Shown here piece after piece: positions 6,117 through 6,759 of a DNA stretch of 6,759 bases. A program made the position numbers and the translations under genes. The DNA is taken from the NCBI GenBank assembly GCA_964459065.1, contig CAYWMN010000212.1:1-6759 (forward strand), written 5' to 3'. The DNA is from JAMCXS01 sp964459065. Lineage in GTDB: Bacteria > Acidobacteriota > Terriglobia > UBA7540. Below the pieces are notes generated by a model, which saw nothing but the letters and a program-made list of their open reading frames with translations, was not told the origin of the DNA and did no database searches. The stretch's first letter is position 1. Every line of letters begins with the position of its first letter.

Positions 6117-6759
6117 ATGGCCAAGCATGACATTACCAGACGTGGTTTCTTAACCTCAGCGGCAATGGGGGCGACAGCCCTGGCTGCCGGCGAGGGGTTC
6201 GCAGCAAGCCCGGCCAAAGCTCAGGCAAAATCGAAGGCATCCGAAGATAGCGAGACGCTCAACGTCGCCATGCTGCAAATGACCTCCGCCATCATCAATC
6301 CAAAGGCCACCTCGCCCAAGAAGCTGATCGTGATGAGTGCGGAGGCAGTGAGGCGGCACCAGGAAGAAAATGTCCGGCACGCCGAGGACTTCTGCCGCCG
6401 GGCGGCGGGCCAGGGCGCCGACATCGCGTTGTTTCCTGAGATGTGGAACATCGGCTATGCCCGGTATGATGCGAAGAAGAAAGGCGCCATCGAAGAGTGG
6501 TTCAAGTTGGCCGTCGACCACGATAGCGCCTACGTCCGCCACTTCACGGCGCTGGCGCGGGAATTGAATATGGCCATCGCCGTCACTTATCTGCAGAAGT
6601 GGAAGCCCGCTCCGCGCAATGCCGTTTCGATCATCTCGCGCTCAGGAAAAATTGTGCTGACCTACGCCAAGGTTCACACGTCCGAATTTCAGACTGAAGC
6701 GGCCCTCACGCCGGGCGACGATTTCCCGGTCTGCACGCTCGACACCCGGGCGGGCCCGG
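6117..6759 (+). CDS. Tat-exported nitrilase-superfamily (carbon-nitrogen) hydrolase, 3' end missing
   Basis: The first 214 codons are present and the frame is open to the window edge. Residues 7-12 (TRRGFL) are a clear twin-arginine motif followed by an alanine-rich hydrophobic stretch (13-24); a cut near GFAA (27-30) or AKA (33-35) would export the protein. The catalytic domain begins near residue 48 (LNVAMLQM). Two of the three Glu-Lys-Cys catalytic residues are visible: Glu108 in ALFPEMW and Lys185 in TYAKVHTSEF. The nucleophilic Cys, normally in an ICYD-like motif, should lie just past the edge, since the protein stops at TLDTRAGP. The superfamily cleaves amides or nitriles (C-N bonds); the substrate here is unknown. 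The start at 6117 has only a distant ribosome binding site (GGGAG 6099-6103, 13-base spacing) but the signal peptide fixes it. The 93-base gap after GH31 allows co-transcription. Confidence 0.88.
   Translation, partial: MAKHDITRRGFLTSAAMGATALAAGEGFAASPAKAQAKSKASEDSETLNVAMLQMTSAIINPKATSPKKLIVMSAEAVRRHQEENVRHAEDFCRRAAGQGADIALFPEMWNIGYARYDAKKKGAIEEWFKLAVDHDSAYVRHFTALARELNMAIAVTYLQKWKPAPRNAVSIISRSGKIVLTYAKVHTSEFQTEAALTPGDDFPVCTLDTRAGP

Noticed and set aside
5938..6153. Small + strand frame overlapping the GH31 3' end and the intergenic gap, considered as a frameshifted GH31 tail
   Set aside because: The GH31 frame ends naturally after a DUF5110-like segment, and the alternative frame gives an Arg/Ala-rich peptide with no similarity to a GH31 C-terminus.

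Overview
The window is GC-rich bacterial DNA with three genes, all on the + strand and all encoding proteins that look exported: a glycoside hydrolase family 2 enzyme (395-3022), a glycoside hydrolase family 31 enzyme (3597-6023), and the first 214 codons of a nitrilase-superfamily (carbon-nitrogen) hydrolase that runs off the right edge (6117-6759). The GH2 protein has a Sec-type signal peptide. The other two start with twin-arginine (Tat) motifs. No tRNA, rRNA, CRISPR array, transposase or complete mobile element is visible.

The organism is most likely a soil or sediment Acidobacteriota member, or a relative with a similar lifestyle. The reasons are the GC-rich codon use, the abundance of exported polysaccharide-degrading enzymes with Tat signals, and intergenic repeats of short palindromes (CCCACGGC...GCCGTGGG, CGCGACAC...GTGTCGCG, GCCGGCC...GGCCGGC, several ending in GCTAC) that I associate with such genomes. 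This taxonomic guess is an inference from memory and no marker gene supports it.

Layout: 1-394 is non-coding and carries repeat copy A (66-187) and a degenerate extra module (267-297). The GH2 gene follows; its catalytic motifs (LEG, NGSD, FNTETSAG) match the exo-beta-D-glucosaminidase (chitosan-trimming) subfamily, in which the acid/base is Asp. The 574-base gap 3023-3596 carries repeat copy B (3054-3149), a different hairpin, a short direct repeat, a GCCGGCC hairpin, an AT-richer stretch and the leader of the GH31 gene. The GH31 enzyme has alpha-xylosidase-type motifs. A 93-base gap with a 9-bp hairpin separates it from the amidase/nitrilase-like gene, so the last two genes may be co-transcribed.

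Together the locus looks like part of a glycan-scavenging region acting outside the cytoplasm: an enzyme removing beta-linked glucosamine, an enzyme removing alpha-linked xylose or glucose, and an enzyme cleaving an amide or nitrile C-N bond. No transporter, regulator or sensor is in view, so the shared substrate is unknown. The least explained feature is that near-identical palindromic repeats in direct orientation bracket the GH2 gene.
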